Shown here in pieces: positions 38,180 through 47,025 of a stretch of DNA of 64,000 bases. Every line of letters begins with the position of its first letter. Position 1 is the stretch's first letter. The notes below the pieces were generated by a model. The model was not told the DNA's origin. It saw nothing but the letters and a program-made list of their open reading frames with translations, and ran no database searches. This DNA comes from Halieaceae bacterium (lineage in GTDB: Bacteria > Pseudomonadota > Gammaproteobacteria > Pseudomonadales > Halieaceae), in NCBI GenBank assembly GCA_902623175.1, contig CACNSR010000001.1, forward strand, positions 62,001-126,000, read 5' to 3'. The position numbers and the translations under genes were made by a program.

Positions 38180-38255
38180 GGGGCTATAGCTCAGCTGGGA
38201 GAGCGCAACACTGGCAGTGTTGAGGTCGGCGGTTCGATCCCGCCTAGCTCCACCA
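38180..38255 (+). tRNA. tRNA-Ala (anticodon GGC)
   Basis: 76 bases including encoded CCA. The acceptor stem GGGGCTA pairs with TAGCTCC and contains the G3-U70 wobble that identifies alanine tRNAs. The D-arm, the anticodon arm (stem CAACA/TGTTG with loop CTGGCAG, anticodon GGC) and the T-arm (GGCGG-TTCGATC-CCGCC) are all intact. It marks the left edge of an AT-richer region in which degenerate copies of its 3' half recur three times, so it is the probable insertion site of a genomic island. Confidence 0.97.
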
Positions 38256-38565
38256 AAATCATCTGCGTTCGTTTTTATATTTCCAGTTTGGTTCACGTGC
38301 TCTTGCTTGTGCTCTTCGTGATAAGGCAATGAACATGGCAGTAGCCGGATTCTTGCTAGTACTTGGCCGCTTAAAAATGCCCCGGGAGCAATTGCTTGCT
38401 CTGCATTACCCTCCTGCAGCCACTTAATTTTTCCGAGATCATTTTTTGTATTTTGTGGCGTGCCGAGTTTAAAGTTAGGTCGCTAGGATCTATGGCAGAT
38501 TGCAGCCTCGTCATGGAAACCCTGTTTGCATCTACCGATGAATACAAGGGAAAGCGGAGGGCAAA
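38256..38565. other. Intergenic, tRNA-Ala to glutamate dehydrogenase
   Basis: 310 bases with no open frame I can support. Composition becomes AT-rich soon after the tRNA CCA end. A plausible ribosome binding site (GGAAAGCGGAGGGCAAA) precedes the gdh ATG. No clear promoter, Fur box or terminator is seen. Confidence 0.5.
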
Positions 38566-39996
38566 ATGAATAATGCGGCGGAGCCAACATTCAGGCAGGG
38601 TGTTGATGTTCTTTACAATCGTGCAGCAGATTTACTGACTATACCCCCAGGATTAGCTGAGAAAATTAGGGTCTGCAATTCTACTTACACGGTGCGATTT
38701 GGTGTCCGCCTGCGGGGGAAAGTGCAGGTTTTTGTGGGCTACAGAGCGGTGCACTCTGAGCACATGGAGCCTGTAAAGGGCGGCATTAGGTACTCATCGT
38801 CTGTAAATCAGGACGAGGTCGAGGCATTAGCAGCCCTGATGACATACAAATGCGCCTTAGTGGATACCCCCTTTGGTGGGTCTAAAGGTGGTTTGTGCAT
38901 CGAGCCCAGGGACTTTGACGAGACGGAACTAGAACAAATCACGAGGCGCTTTGCATACGAGCTTATCAAACGCGATCTCATTAACCCCAGTCAAAATGTC
39001 CCTGCGCCTGACATGGGTACTAATGAGCAGGTGATGGCGTGGATCGTCGATCAATATTCCAAAATGAATACCACGGACATTAATTCGGCGGCCTGCGTGA
39101 CCGGCAAACCGATTAACGTCGGTGGAATTCAAGGTAGGACAGAGGCGACAGGTCGAGGTGTTCAGTTTGCCTTGCAAGAATTTTTTAGGTGCCCTGAGGA
39201 TGTTAAAAAAACCGGACTTAACGGAGGTTTAGAGGGAAAGCGGGCAATTGTGCAAGGCTTGGGCAATGTTGGTTATCACGCTGCGAAATTCTTGAGTGAG
39301 GGGGATGGTGTAGTCATAAAGGCAGTAATTGAGAGAGATGGAGCCTGGATTTCAGATCAGGGAATCAATGTTGAAGAGCTTAAAAACTGGATAGACGCTG
39401 GTGAGCCACCTGAAAACTTCCCCGATGCAGATTTCATTCGAGAGGGAGCAAAAGTCTTAGAAGGCGATTGCGATATTCTAGTCCCGGCGGCATTGGAAGG
39501 AACCATAAACCTTAAGAACGCGGCAAAGATAAAGGCACCATTAATCGTTGAGGCTGCTAACGGGCCGATAACAGTGGGGGCCGACGAGGTGCTGCGAGGT
39601 CGGGGCACAGTGATCATTCCTGATTTGTATGCGAATGCTGGAGGAGTGACGGTTTCTTATTTCGAGTGGGTTCGCAATATCTCTCAAATTCGTTTTGGCA
39701 GATTGGAGCGGCGTCGAGAAGAGGCTAGGCATTCGATGTTGCTAGACGAGCTAGACAGGTTAAGCTCACTTTTGGGAGCTGACTGGTCTCTTTCTCACGA
39801 CTTCAAGAAAAAATATATGCAGGGTGCTGGAGAGCTTGAGCTAGTAAGGTCGGGCCTCGACGACACAATGAGAGCAGCGCTGCAAGAGATGAGGACGCTC
39901 TGGCATGAGCGCGGTGACATCGAAGACCTCCGGACAGCGGCCTATGTGTTGGCCATTAAAAAAATCATGACGAGTTACGAAACGAAGAGCCTCTGA
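38566..39996 (+). CDS. Glutamate/leucine dehydrogenase family protein
   Basis: NAD(P)-dependent amino acid dehydrogenase of 476 residues, probably glutamate dehydrogenase (GdhA-like), interconverting glutamate with 2-oxoglutarate and ammonia. Substrate- and catalysis-related lysines are in place: K71 (KGGIRYS), K95 (YKCALVD) and K107 (PFGGSKGG). The nucleotide fold has VQGLGNVGYHAAKFL, and the C-terminal half has LYANAGGVTVSYFEW. Glutamate versus leucine or valine is not certain from motifs. It is the only gene of the first island module, between tRNA-Ala and the first tRNA remnant. GGAGGG precedes the ATG. Confidence 0.93.
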   Translation: MNNAAEPTFRQGVDVLYNRAADLLTIPPGLAEKIRVCNSTYTVRFGVRLRGKVQVFVGYRAVHSEHMEPVKGGIRYSSSVNQDEVEALAALMTYKCALVDTPFGGSKGGLCIEPRDFDETELEQITRRFAYELIKRDLINPSQNVPAPDMGTNEQVMAWIVDQYSKMNTTDINSAACVTGKPINVGGIQGRTEATGRGVQFALQEFFRCPEDVKKTGLNGGLEGKRAIVQGLGNVGYHAAKFLSEGDGVVIKAVIERDGAWISDQGINVEELKNWIDAGEPPENFPDADFIREGAKVLEGDCDILVPAALEGTINLKNAAKIKAPLIVEAANGPITVGADEVLRGRGTVIIPDLYANAGGVTVSYFEWVRNISQIRFGRLERRREEARHSMLLDELDRLSSLLGADWSLSHDFKKKYMQGAGELELVRSGLDDTMRAALQEMRTLWHERGDIEDLRTAAYVLAIKKIMTSYETKSL

Positions 39997-40234
39997 GAAA
40001 AACGTTGATGTCTCGTTGCTATGCTGTCGATAATCCCTGCGCTGCAGTTTGAGAGCGTCACCTAGAGAAATTAACTTAGCGAGGGTGCCTGGCCCACGAA
40101 GAGTTCAAGGTGGCGTTTGAGATAGCGTAAGTTCGCCACTCAAACATAAGCTTAAATCAACAAAAAAATGATGAAAAAGCGTTAAATTCTGCCGGGGATG
40201 CTAGCTAGTTATGCCGTGACCTCCAGTACCGCAC

Positions 40235-40280
40235 CACTGGCAGTGTTGAGGTCGGCGGTTCGATCCCACCTGGCGCCGCC
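40235..40280 (+). repeat. tRNA-Ala 3' half remnant, copy 1 (att-like)
   Basis: Bases 40235-40267 are identical over 33 positions to tRNA-Ala 38209-38241, from the anticodon stem through the T-loop. The following 13 bases still resemble the acceptor stem and CCA end with substitutions. No 5' half is present, so it cannot be a functional tRNA. Identity from the anticodon arm to the 3' end is the usual extent of a tRNA-targeting integrase att site, so this is best read as the scar of an insertion. Confidence 0.85.
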
Positions 40281-40426
40281 GCGTCTTCCAGCCACCACCA
40301 AAGCTCACGAACAGACACTTGCCTCACATGAGTTGTATCTTGCTAAACCTCAGTTCAAAACCCATGAGGCCTAAGGTCCTCGCAGGGTCCTCTGAAGATC
40401 TTATTTAGGTGCCTATGTCACCCGAG

Positions 40427-40473
40427 GAAAAAGCCCCAGCCAGTCAGGGGTCTGATGTCTGACTGGCGGGGCT
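40427..40473 (-). terminator. Strong rho-independent terminator, minus strand
   Basis: Read on the minus strand, AGCCCCGCCAGTCAG and CTGACTGGCTGGGGCT form a 15-pair stem with one bulged base and an 11-base loop, followed by TTTTT. The T-run occurs only on this strand. No minus-strand protein gene lies to its right before the heme receptor gene, which is on the plus strand; this supports a short minus-strand transcript starting near the Fur box at 40599. Confidence 0.7.
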
Positions 40474-40515
40474 AAAAGGCTGCCACCTCGCTTGGCAGGG
40501 AGTCTTGTGGCAGCC
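40474..40515 (-). terminator. Rho-independent terminator, minus strand, proximal copy
   Basis: On the minus strand GGCTGCCAC (40515-40507) and GTGGCAGCC (40486-40478) form a perfect 9-pair stem around a 20-base loop, followed directly by TTTT (40477-40474). It lies immediately upstream of the second terminator, giving a tandem pair. Confidence 0.65.
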
Positions 40516-40585
40516 AATGCCCTGATCAATGATTCTCGGTTGTGCTCGCAAAACGGGAGAGTCATGCGTCCGAGAGAGGAAGCGA
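40474..40585 (-). ncRNA. Candidate Fur-controlled small RNA A
   Basis: Predicted transcript of roughly 105-115 bases from just left of the perfect Fur box (40599-40617) to the terminators at 40515-40474, minus strand. Support is architecture only: operator, short non-coding stretch, strong T-tailed hairpins, no minus-strand gene to the right. RyhB and PrrF RNAs have this layout and size. A convincing -10/-35 pair could not be picked. A 50-codon frame starting MTLPFCEHNRES runs through both terminators and ends at 40413; I consider it less likely than an RNA, but a small protein cannot be excluded. Confidence 0.45.
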
Positions 40586-40598
40586 TCTGAGCAATACA

Positions 40599-40617
40599 AA
40601 TGATAATCATTATCATT
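40599..40617. promoter_or_regulatory. Fur box, perfect 9-1-9 palindrome
   Basis: AATGATAAT-C-ATTATCATT is a perfect inverted repeat matching the Fur consensus at all arm positions. It lies 183 bases upstream of the heme receptor start and immediately upstream, on the minus strand, of candidate RNA A. It could act on either side. Confidence 0.9.
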
Positions 40618-40743
40618 GGTATTCGCAAGTGGTTTACCCCCCTGGCTGCAACACACATTTATCCGACTATCCGACCTCTCCAATAATTTGTATGAGTGGG
40701 ATGACTGGCTCGCCGAGTTGCAGAGAAATACGTGTTTATTGCG

Positions 40744-40762
40744 AATGATAATGATTCGCATT
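40744..40762. promoter_or_regulatory. Fur box of the heme uptake operon
   Basis: AATGATAAT-G-ATTCGCATT matches 16 of the 19 consensus positions (two arm mismatches plus the centre) and ends 38 bases before the receptor ATG, where a repressor would block transcription or promoter escape. Confidence 0.85.
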
Positions 40763-40800
40763 ACCATGAATGTAACTTCGTTTATGCTTTGGGAAAAACC

Positions 40801-43026
40801 ATGAAGAACTTGAGCCGATACGTTTTATGCGCGACCGTCGCCATAGTCATACCGATGAGTGTTGGGGCAACGGACCTCGAGACGATTACCGTAGTGGGGT
40901 CAAGGACGGAGCGTCCACTTAAAGAGATCGCCGCAACAATTGATGTTATTGATTCAGATCGAATAGAGGAGGAGTTGGCCCGAGACATAGCGGATCTCGT
41001 TAGGTTTGAGCCCGGGGTGACTGTATCTGGCACAGGCAGTCGCTTTGGTTTGAGTGGCTTTAACATTCGCGGCATCGGCGGCAACCGAGTCCTGACATTG
41101 GTCGACGGCGTCAGAGTAGCCGAGGAGTTTTCCTTTGGCCCATTTTTATCCTCGAGGCGAGATTTTGTTGACATCGACAGCTTGGCCAGTGCCGAAATCG
41201 CGCGTGGACCGATCTCTTCACTTTGGGGAAGCGATGCATTGGGGGGAGTAGTCTCCTTCAACACGCTGTCCCCTAGCAAATTTTTAGAGGACGACACGTT
41301 CTACTCCAGCTACAAAGTTGGTTACTCCAGTGCTGATGAGTCGGCAGTGGGAACCGTGACAATAGCTGGCAAGCAGGGTTCTTTATCAACGCTGCTCGTT
41401 GCGACGTTGCGGGATGGTCAGGAGACTGAAAATAACGCCTCGGCCGGCCCTGATTTTGGAGCCGGTCGGACACAGCCGGATGAGCAGGACAATAGCACGC
41501 GTAATGTCACGGCAAAGCTGAGTTGGGATATCAGCGAAAACCAACGCCTGCGCTTCGCATTAGACAGCTTCAAAAGCGAGACGGATACGAACATTCTATC
41601 CGACTACGGAATTTTTTCCCGAGGGACCCTAGTAAATTCACGCACTGCAGAAGACGAGAGGGATAGAACGCGGGTTACATTGCGATACGAGCATTCGGAT
41701 ATCAGCGTTCCTCTAATGGATAATCTCACATTGACTGCCTATTGGCAGGATTCTGAGAGCTTTCAGGACCTCACAGAGTCTCGTACACCACCCCCGTATT
41801 TCGCTTCTCAGACGCGAAAACGAGTATCAACATTTCAGCAGGAAATCGTTGGGGCTACAGCTCAATTTTCGAGCGCGATACTTACGCCAAAAACTTCGCA
41901 TACCCTGACATATGGCATTGATTATTACGAGACATCGAATGAGTCAGTGAGAGACGGAGGTACGAGGGATTCCTTGGGAAATCCCGTTTTTGAGTTTTCG
42001 CCGCTGCCCACCAGAGACTTTCCGAAGACCGATGTGGAGAATATAGCCTTCTATATACAAGATGAAATAGAGCTGTTTGATGGCAAGCTCTTGCTATCAC
42101 CAGGTGCTAGGTACGACCGAAATGAAGCTACCACAGCTCCTGACTCTCTTTATCTGCTGGGAAATCCTGGGGTAGCAACACCGGTTGATTACGAAGAATC
42201 TGAACTTACTTTAAAATTCGGCGCCATTGTTCAGTTAACTGACTCCCTGTCGGCATTTGGTAGATACAGTGAAGGGTTCAGGGCTCCGCCGTTCGACGAC
42301 GTGAATTTGGGCTTCACAAACTTTTTAGGTGGGTACAAAACCATATCTGCGCCCGATCTAACCTCAGAAACCAGCGATAGTTTTGAGGTTGGGTTGCGGT
42401 TCTTGTCAAAGAGCGCCGAAATATCAGTCACAGCATTTTCCAGTGACTATGATGATTTCATCGCATCCGCAGGCAGCGGCCACTGCCCCACAGCGTATCG
42501 CCAGTTTGGCTGTTTTGATCCAGTAGATGGGTTTTTGGTATTCCAATCTGAAAACATATCTAGAGTTTCGATCGATGGAGTAGAGCTGCGATTCCTGATG
42601 GACATGGGTGTTATGGGCCTTGACAACTTTGGCGTTCGAGGCGCAGTTGCGTACGCTGATGGGGAGGATGAGGATACGGGCGAACCATTGGACACCATTC
42701 AGCCTTTGACAGCGGTTCTCGGTCTCTCTTACGATTCTGAGGACGGGAAATGGGGAGGACAGCTCATTTGGACCGGCATCAAGGCGAAAGACTCGTCGGA
42801 TATCTCTGCGGGGAGTGCTTTGAGAGAAACTAGCGGTTATGGATTGTTAGACCTGATTGTCAGGTATCGATTGACAGAATCGTTAAGCGCAAACGCTGGG
42901 GTTTATAACATCATGGACAAAACTTATATCAGGTGGGCGGATACCGCAGGTATTGGTCGTGATGCGGCCGACAGGTTCACACAGCCGGGTACAAACTTTA
43001 GCATTGGTCTAAAGCTCGAGTTATAA
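40801..43026 (+). CDS. hmuR: TonB-dependent heme/hemoglobin receptor (HmuR/HemR-like)
   Basis: Outer-membrane receptor of about 741 residues that takes up heme with energy from TonB-ExbBD. It has a signal peptide (residues 1-23), a TonB box (ETITV, 27-31), a plug domain with GSRFGLSGFNIRGIGGNR and RGPISSLWGSDALGG, and a beta-barrel ending in ...SIGLKLEL with a terminal aliphatic residue. The FRAP motif (SEGFRAPPFDDVN) and a nearby PDLTSETS segment are the hallmark of heme/hemoglobin receptors. The frame is open from 40732, but that region holds the Fur box; the ATG at 40801 is the sensible start. The next gene begins 2 bases after the stop. Confidence 0.93.
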   Translation: MKNLSRYVLCATVAIVIPMSVGATDLETITVVGSRTERPLKEIAATIDVIDSDRIEEELARDIADLVRFEPGVTVSGTGSRFGLSGFNIRGIGGNRVLTLVDGVRVAEEFSFGPFLSSRRDFVDIDSLASAEIARGPISSLWGSDALGGVVSFNTLSPSKFLEDDTFYSSYKVGYSSADESAVGTVTIAGKQGSLSTLLVATLRDGQETENNASAGPDFGAGRTQPDEQDNSTRNVTAKLSWDISENQRLRFALDSFKSETDTNILSDYGIFSRGTLVNSRTAEDERDRTRVTLRYEHSDISVPLMDNLTLTAYWQDSESFQDLTESRTPPPYFASQTRKRVSTFQQEIVGATAQFSSAILTPKTSHTLTYGIDYYETSNESVRDGGTRDSLGNPVFEFSPLPTRDFPKTDVENIAFYIQDEIELFDGKLLLSPGARYDRNEATTAPDSLYLLGNPGVATPVDYEESELTLKFGAIVQLTDSLSAFGRYSEGFRAPPFDDVNLGFTNFLGGYKTISAPDLTSETSDSFEVGLRFLSKSAEISVTAFSSDYDDFIASAGSGHCPTAYRQFGCFDPVDGFLVFQSENISRVSIDGVELRFLMDMGVMGLDNFGVRGAVAYADGEDEDTGEPLDTIQPLTAVLGLSYDSEDGKWGGQLIWTGIKAKDSSDISAGSALRETSGYGLLDLIVRYRLTESLSANAGVYNIMDKTYIRWADTAGIGRDAADRFTQPGTNFSIGLKLEL

Positions 43027-43028
43027 AC

Positions 43029-43889
43029 GTGCTGCAGAGCGCTTTGTTAAGCCTTTTCGTGTTGGCATCAGGAGTCGCTCAGGCAGCAATCGAAGACGTC
43101 TGCTTGCCAGCAGGGGATTCCTCAAGAGTAGTCGCGGCTGGCGGCTCAATCGCTGAAATGCTTTACTCACTGGGAGCAGGACATCTTCTGGTCGCCGTAG
43201 ACTCCACCGCCAGCTACCTTCCTGAAACAGTGTCTTTACCCTCGATAGGCTATGTCCGCAATTTATCTGCTGAGGGCATACTTGCCCTGAAGCCCTCTTT
43301 AATATTGGGTGAGCACGACATGGGGCCAGCCGAGGTGCTCAATCAAATATCCAGTGTTGAGGTTGAGGTGAAGCGGATTGACGAGCGACATTCTGCCCAA
43401 GGAATTATCGACAAGTTCGTCTGCATAGCTAGAATTTTAGGTAAAGAGGATACGGCGCAAGACATTTTGAGAGGTCAACTCGCCGGGGTATTGACTTCGC
43501 TTGAAAAAGCCACTGAAGCAAGTGCAGATTTGCCGCGAGCCGCGCTCGTACTCAATTTCGTTGATAACCAGCCAATAGTAGCGGGAGCCAATACTTCGGG
43601 CGATGGTCTGCTGCGCATGGCTGGAGCCCAAAATGTTTTTTCTGACATCGAGGGCTGGAAGCCCTTATCGAGAGAGCTACTGATTGCAGCTAACCCAGAA
43701 CATCTTGTGGTCACTGAGAGGGCTTTGAAGTCGATTGGTGGGCTGGAGGGCATGTTATCGGATCCGCTTCTGGCATCAACCAACGCATTAAGCGACGACA
43801 ATGTTCACGCTTATGGCGGTATGAGCCTGCTTGGCTTCGGATTGCAAACTCTTGAAGTGGCGCTCAGTTTGAAAAAAGCTATCGAGTAA
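43029..43889 (+). CDS. hmuT: Periplasmic heme-binding protein (HmuT-like)
   Basis: Solute-binding protein of the FecB/BtuF fold that hands heme to the HmuUV importer. It is 286 residues with a signal peptide (LLSLFVLASGVAQA). The N-terminal half carries RVVAAGGSIAEMLYSLGAG, and the heme-ligand tyrosine of the family fits Y75 in IGYVRNLSAEGIL. The start is GTG at 43029, 2 bases after the receptor stop. Siderophore-binding relatives exist, but the FRAP-type receptor and the downstream ABM gene make heme much more likely. Confidence 0.9.
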   Translation: MLQSALLSLFVLASGVAQAAIEDVCLPAGDSSRVVAAGGSIAEMLYSLGAGHLLVAVDSTASYLPETVSLPSIGYVRNLSAEGILALKPSLILGEHDMGPAEVLNQISSVEVEVKRIDERHSAQGIIDKFVCIARILGKEDTAQDILRGQLAGVLTSLEKATEASADLPRAALVLNFVDNQPIVAGANTSGDGLLRMAGAQNVFSDIEGWKPLSRELLIAANPEHLVVTERALKSIGGLEGMLSDPLLASTNALSDDNVHAYGGMSLLGFGLQTLEVALSLKKAIE

Positions 43890-43922
43890 GCACCTGAGTG
43901 TTAGGAGGGGATCAGTAGCCAG

Positions 43923-44933
43923 ATGGGTGAAGCGCAGGGCGAGATTAGCAGTCAGGTAAAATTTTCGTTACTGCTTGGGATATGTCTGGCGTCCGTTTTA
44001 TCTGCACTGGCAATTGGCGGGGTACCCCTATCCTTAATTGAGATTGTGCGGGGTGAGGCTAGCAAGCTCGATTTAACTGTCTTCAGTGAAATTCGGGCGC
44101 CTCGCGTAATATTGGCGGCAACGGTGGGTGCCTCCTTGGCCGTTGCCGGTGCAGTACTCCAAGGTTTCTTCCGAAATCCTCTCGCCGATCCCGGGTTAAT
44201 TGGGGTGTCAGGGGGCGCCGCGCTCGGCGCTGTGGCAATGATCGTTCTGGGGTCTTCACTGGCTCTGCCCGCCACGTTTGCTCCATATACGATGCCATTG
44301 GCAGCAATACTAGGGTCACTCTGCGTGACAGGGGCCCTGTATTTATTCTCTGCATATTATGGACAATTTCGGATTGTCACAGTTTTATTGGTGGGTATCG
44401 CTATTAATGCTTTATCGAGCGTCGGCATAGGTATATTTCAATACGTAAGCAATGATGCCCAATTGCGATCATTAATATTTTGGATGATGGGGAGCTTTGG
44501 CAGGGCTCATTGGGTAACAACTGTTCCATGCGTGTTGGCGATGGTATCAGCAGTTTTAGTCCTGATTACGAAATCTAATTCCCTCGATAAGTTGCAGTTG
44601 GGCGAAAATGAAGCGTTTCACCTGGGTGTAGACGTGAAAGCGACAAAGCGCGATCTAGTTTTATTATCAGCGGTCTGCGTGGGTGCAGGCGTCGCAGTTT
44701 CTGGGATTATCGGGTTTGTCGGTCTGATAGTGCCTCATGTTGTGAGGTTCACAATCGGTGTTAGGCACAAGCCGCTGATGATTGGCTCAGCGCTTACTGG
44801 AGGGTCTCTGATGGTCTTGGCAGATCTGCTGGCGCGAATAGTCGCCTTGCCAGCTGAGGTGCCCGTGGGTCTAGTGACCAGCGCAATAGGAGCGCCTTTC
44901 TTTTTATGGCTGATAACAAAGGTTAAACCTTAA
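43923..44933 (+). CDS. hmuU: Heme ABC transporter permease (HmuU-like, FecCD family)
   Basis: Inner-membrane permease of 336 residues with about ten helices. FecCD family stretches are LRAPRVILA-like EIRAPRVILAATVGASLAVAG, GFFRNPLADPGLIGVSGGAALGA, and GIIGFVGLIVPHVVR. GGAGGGG lies about eight bases before the ATG. Its stop codon shares one base with the ATG of the ATPase gene (TAATG), so the two are coupled. Confidence 0.94.
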   Translation: MGEAQGEISSQVKFSLLLGICLASVLSALAIGGVPLSLIEIVRGEASKLDLTVFSEIRAPRVILAATVGASLAVAGAVLQGFFRNPLADPGLIGVSGGAALGAVAMIVLGSSLALPATFAPYTMPLAAILGSLCVTGALYLFSAYYGQFRIVTVLLVGIAINALSSVGIGIFQYVSNDAQLRSLIFWMMGSFGRAHWVTTVPCVLAMVSAVLVLITKSNSLDKLQLGENEAFHLGVDVKATKRDLVLLSAVCVGAGVAVSGIIGFVGLIVPHVVRFTIGVRHKPLMIGSALTGGSLMVLADLLARIVALPAEVPVGLVTSAIGAPFFLWLITKVKP

Positions 44934-45712
44934 TGGCGCTCCAGGCACAGAATGTAACAATCAATGTTGGTACGAAAACCATTGTTGACTCGGCGAGCGT
45001 AACCGTAAAATCTGGGTCCATTACGGTTTTAGTTGGGCCAAATGGAGCCGGAAAATCGACACTTCTGGGTGCGTTGTCGGGTCACTCAACCCCATCTGGT
45101 GGTCGAGTGGTAATCGCGGGGACGGACTTGGCCCAGCTCACACCTTTGCAGCTATGTAATCAACGAGCGGTAATGCTGCAGTCTGACAACCTTGTGTTCG
45201 ATTTCACTGTTGAGGATGTGATTCGAATGGGGCTAGTCTGGCAGTTCGAAGCATCTGAGGGCGAGAAAAGTGAGGTGATTAAAGATTTGGCAAGCACATG
45301 TGGGATAGAAGATCTGCTGAGTCAATCTATCCTTACGCTTTCGGGTGGGGAAAAGCAGAGAGCTCATTTTTGTAGATGTCTTGTTCAAATTTCGGGAAGC
45401 CATGACCGCGATACCTCAAAGTATCTTTTACTTGATGAACCGACATCTAGTCAGGACATTGCTAACGAGCTTCGCGTATTGAAACTACTCAAAGAAACAG
45501 CAATACAGCGTGAAATCGGAGTCTTTTTGATCGTCCACGATCTCAATTTAGCAGCTCACTTCGGCGATATTTTCTACATTATGAAAAACGGTAGGCTTGT
45601 TGCAGATGGAGACAGGGACGCTGTCATGACAGAGAATATACTCTCGTCTGTGTATGAGACACCCGTCAAAACTGAGCTCACTCCGAGTGGGCTAAGAATC
45701 CATACTTTTTAG
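44933..45712 (+). CDS. hmuV: Heme ABC transporter ATP-binding protein (HmuV-like)
   Basis: Nucleotide-binding subunit, 259 residues. Walker A GPNGAGKST at 35-43, Q-loop QSDNLVFDFTVEDV, signature LSGGEKQR, Walker B LLLDEPTSSQD and the switch histidine in IVHDLN are all intact. The DVIRMG phrase and general layout follow HmuV/FepC proteins. Coupled to the permease upstream and 9 bases before the ABM gene. Confidence 0.94.
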   Translation: MALQAQNVTINVGTKTIVDSASVTVKSGSITVLVGPNGAGKSTLLGALSGHSTPSGGRVVIAGTDLAQLTPLQLCNQRAVMLQSDNLVFDFTVEDVIRMGLVWQFEASEGEKSEVIKDLASTCGIEDLLSQSILTLSGGEKQRAHFCRCLVQISGSHDRDTSKYLLLDEPTSSQDIANELRVLKLLKETAIQREIGVFLIVHDLNLAAHFGDIFYIMKNGRLVADGDRDAVMTENILSSVYETPVKTELTPSGLRIHTF

Positions 45713-45721
45713 AGGAAAAAA

Positions 45722-46030
45722 ATGTTCCTTGCCATGAATCGCTTCAAGATTAACCCCAGCTTCACGCAGGATTTTGAGAAGGTATGGCGTGAGAGGGATA
45801 GTTTTCTGTCTGAAGTTCCAGGCTTTAAAAACTTTTCGCTGCTGCGAGGCCCAGAGTCTGAAGACCACGTCCTATACATCTCTCATTCTGTGTGGGAAAG
45901 CCAGGACGCGTTCATTAAATGGACAGAGTCTGAGGCGTTTAAAAAAGCACATCGCCAGTCAAGCGCGCCTAAAGGTACCTACCTCAGTCATCCTGCTCTT
46001 GAGACCTTTATAGCCGTCTTAGAGGAATAA
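45722..46030 (+). CDS. ABM-domain protein, probable heme-degrading monooxygenase
   Basis: 102-residue ferredoxin-like-fold protein of the antibiotic biosynthesis monooxygenase superfamily, with MNRFKINPSFTQDFEKVWRER at the N-terminus and VLYISHSVWESQDAFIKWTES in the second half. IsdG/HmoA-type heme oxygenases share this fold. Being the fifth gene of a heme uptake operon, 9 bases after hmuV, it probably opens the imported heme and releases iron. The heme-contacting residues of IsdG are not clearly traceable by eye, so the activity rests on context. Confidence 0.75.
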   Translation: MFLAMNRFKINPSFTQDFEKVWRERDSFLSEVPGFKNFSLLRGPESEDHVLYISHSVWESQDAFIKWTESEAFKKAHRQSSAPKGTYLSHPALETFIAVLEE

Positions 46031-46157
46031 TGGCTGCGCTCTGAATCATCGCGTGCCAAATTTTCATCAAGTTGGCATGGGCCTGAAATTTACGCGCCCA
46101 GATACTATGGCAAAGGTTCCTCAGAGTGTTGCTTAGGCACCGGTGACATGTATTGCT

Positions 46158-46931
46158 CTACTGCTCTACGAAAGCCCTTTCAATGACATAGTGAGCTGCG
46201 GTGCCATGCCGTGCCTCTTTGAATCCCCTGTCATCAAGAATTTTGCAAAGATCCTTGAGCATGCTAGGGCTTCCACATAGCATAAACCTCGCGTCATCAC
46301 CCGACGGCTTGGGCAAGTCTATATCGAGGAAAAGTTTTCCGGACGTTAGCAGGTCTGTGATCCTGCCTGTGTTACGAAAAGCTTCTCTAGTTACAGTGGG
46401 GTAGTAGATTAGCTTTTGACTCACCTCGCAGCCGAAATATTCATTTTTTGCTAATTCAGTCTGAATGAACTCTGCGTAGGCGAGCTCAGACTGCCACCTT
46501 ACTCCATGAACTAGCACTATTTTTTCGAATCGCTCATATACCTCAGGATCCTGAATTATGCTGATAAAAGGGGCAAGGCCAGTCCCTGTCGCTAAAAGAT
46601 AGAGAAATTTACCAGGCAGTAAATGATCAAGTACTAAAGTTCCCGTTGGTTTCTTGCTGACTAATATCTCGTCACCCACCCGGATGTTCTGAAGCTTTGA
46701 GGTCAACGGGCCATCGGGGACTTTAATGCTGAAAAACTCTAAATAGGACTCATAGTTCGGGCTCACAATACTGTAGGCCCGCATAAGAGGCTTGTCGTCA
46801 ACCATTAGGCCTATCATTACAAAGTGGCCATTCTCAAATCGCAGCCCTTGCGATCTGGTCGCAGTGAAGCTGAATAAGGTGTCGTTCCAATGGTTTACGG
46901 CTAGTACTTTTTCAGTGGTCAGATTACTCAT
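46158..46931 (-). CDS. fpr: Ferredoxin/flavodoxin-NADP+ reductase (Fpr, FVEx-ending subclass)
   Basis: FAD enzyme of 257 residues that passes electrons between NADPH and ferredoxin or flavodoxin. RAYSIVSPNYESYLEFF binds FAD, ATGTGLAPFISII starts the NADP domain, MLCGSPSML is also conserved, and the C-terminal AHYVIERAFVEQ matches the bacterial subclass ending in FVEK-like residues. A Fur box lies 76 bases upstream. Next to heme degradation it may supply electrons for heme opening or for iron release, as reported for Pseudomonas Fpr with heme oxygenase and bacterioferritin; this is inference. Confidence 0.93.
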   Translation of the reverse strand: MSNLTTEKVLAVNHWNDTLFSFTATRSQGLRFENGHFVMIGLMVDDKPLMRAYSIVSPNYESYLEFFSIKVPDGPLTSKLQNIRVGDEILVSKKPTGTLVLDHLLPGKFLYLLATGTGLAPFISIIQDPEVYERFEKIVLVHGVRWQSELAYAEFIQTELAKNEYFGCEVSQKLIYYPTVTREAFRNTGRITDLLTSGKLFLDIDLPKPSGDDARFMLCGSPSMLKDLCKILDDRGFKEARHGTAAHYVIERAFVEQ

Positions 46932-47006
46932 TGGCTCCCTTTAGCACCTCAGGCGCAGTGCCAGTCGAAGGTCTCATTAGCAGTGGTTCTAACGGCTTGT
47001 ATTATA

Positions 47007-47025
47007 TATGAGAATGATTATCCTT
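47007..47025. promoter_or_regulatory. Fur box upstream of fpr
   Basis: TATGAGAAT-G-ATTATCCTT matches 15 of the 19 consensus positions including the central base rule-out, with the core GAATGATTATC. It is 76 bases upstream of the fpr start on the minus strand. It may also face the long gap to its right. Confidence 0.7.

Noticed and set aside
40413-40767. Two minus-strand open frames (81 and 107 residues) over the Fur boxes and terminators
   Set aside because: They cover perfect regulatory palindromes and T-tailed hairpins and have no homology; an RNA or no product is likelier.
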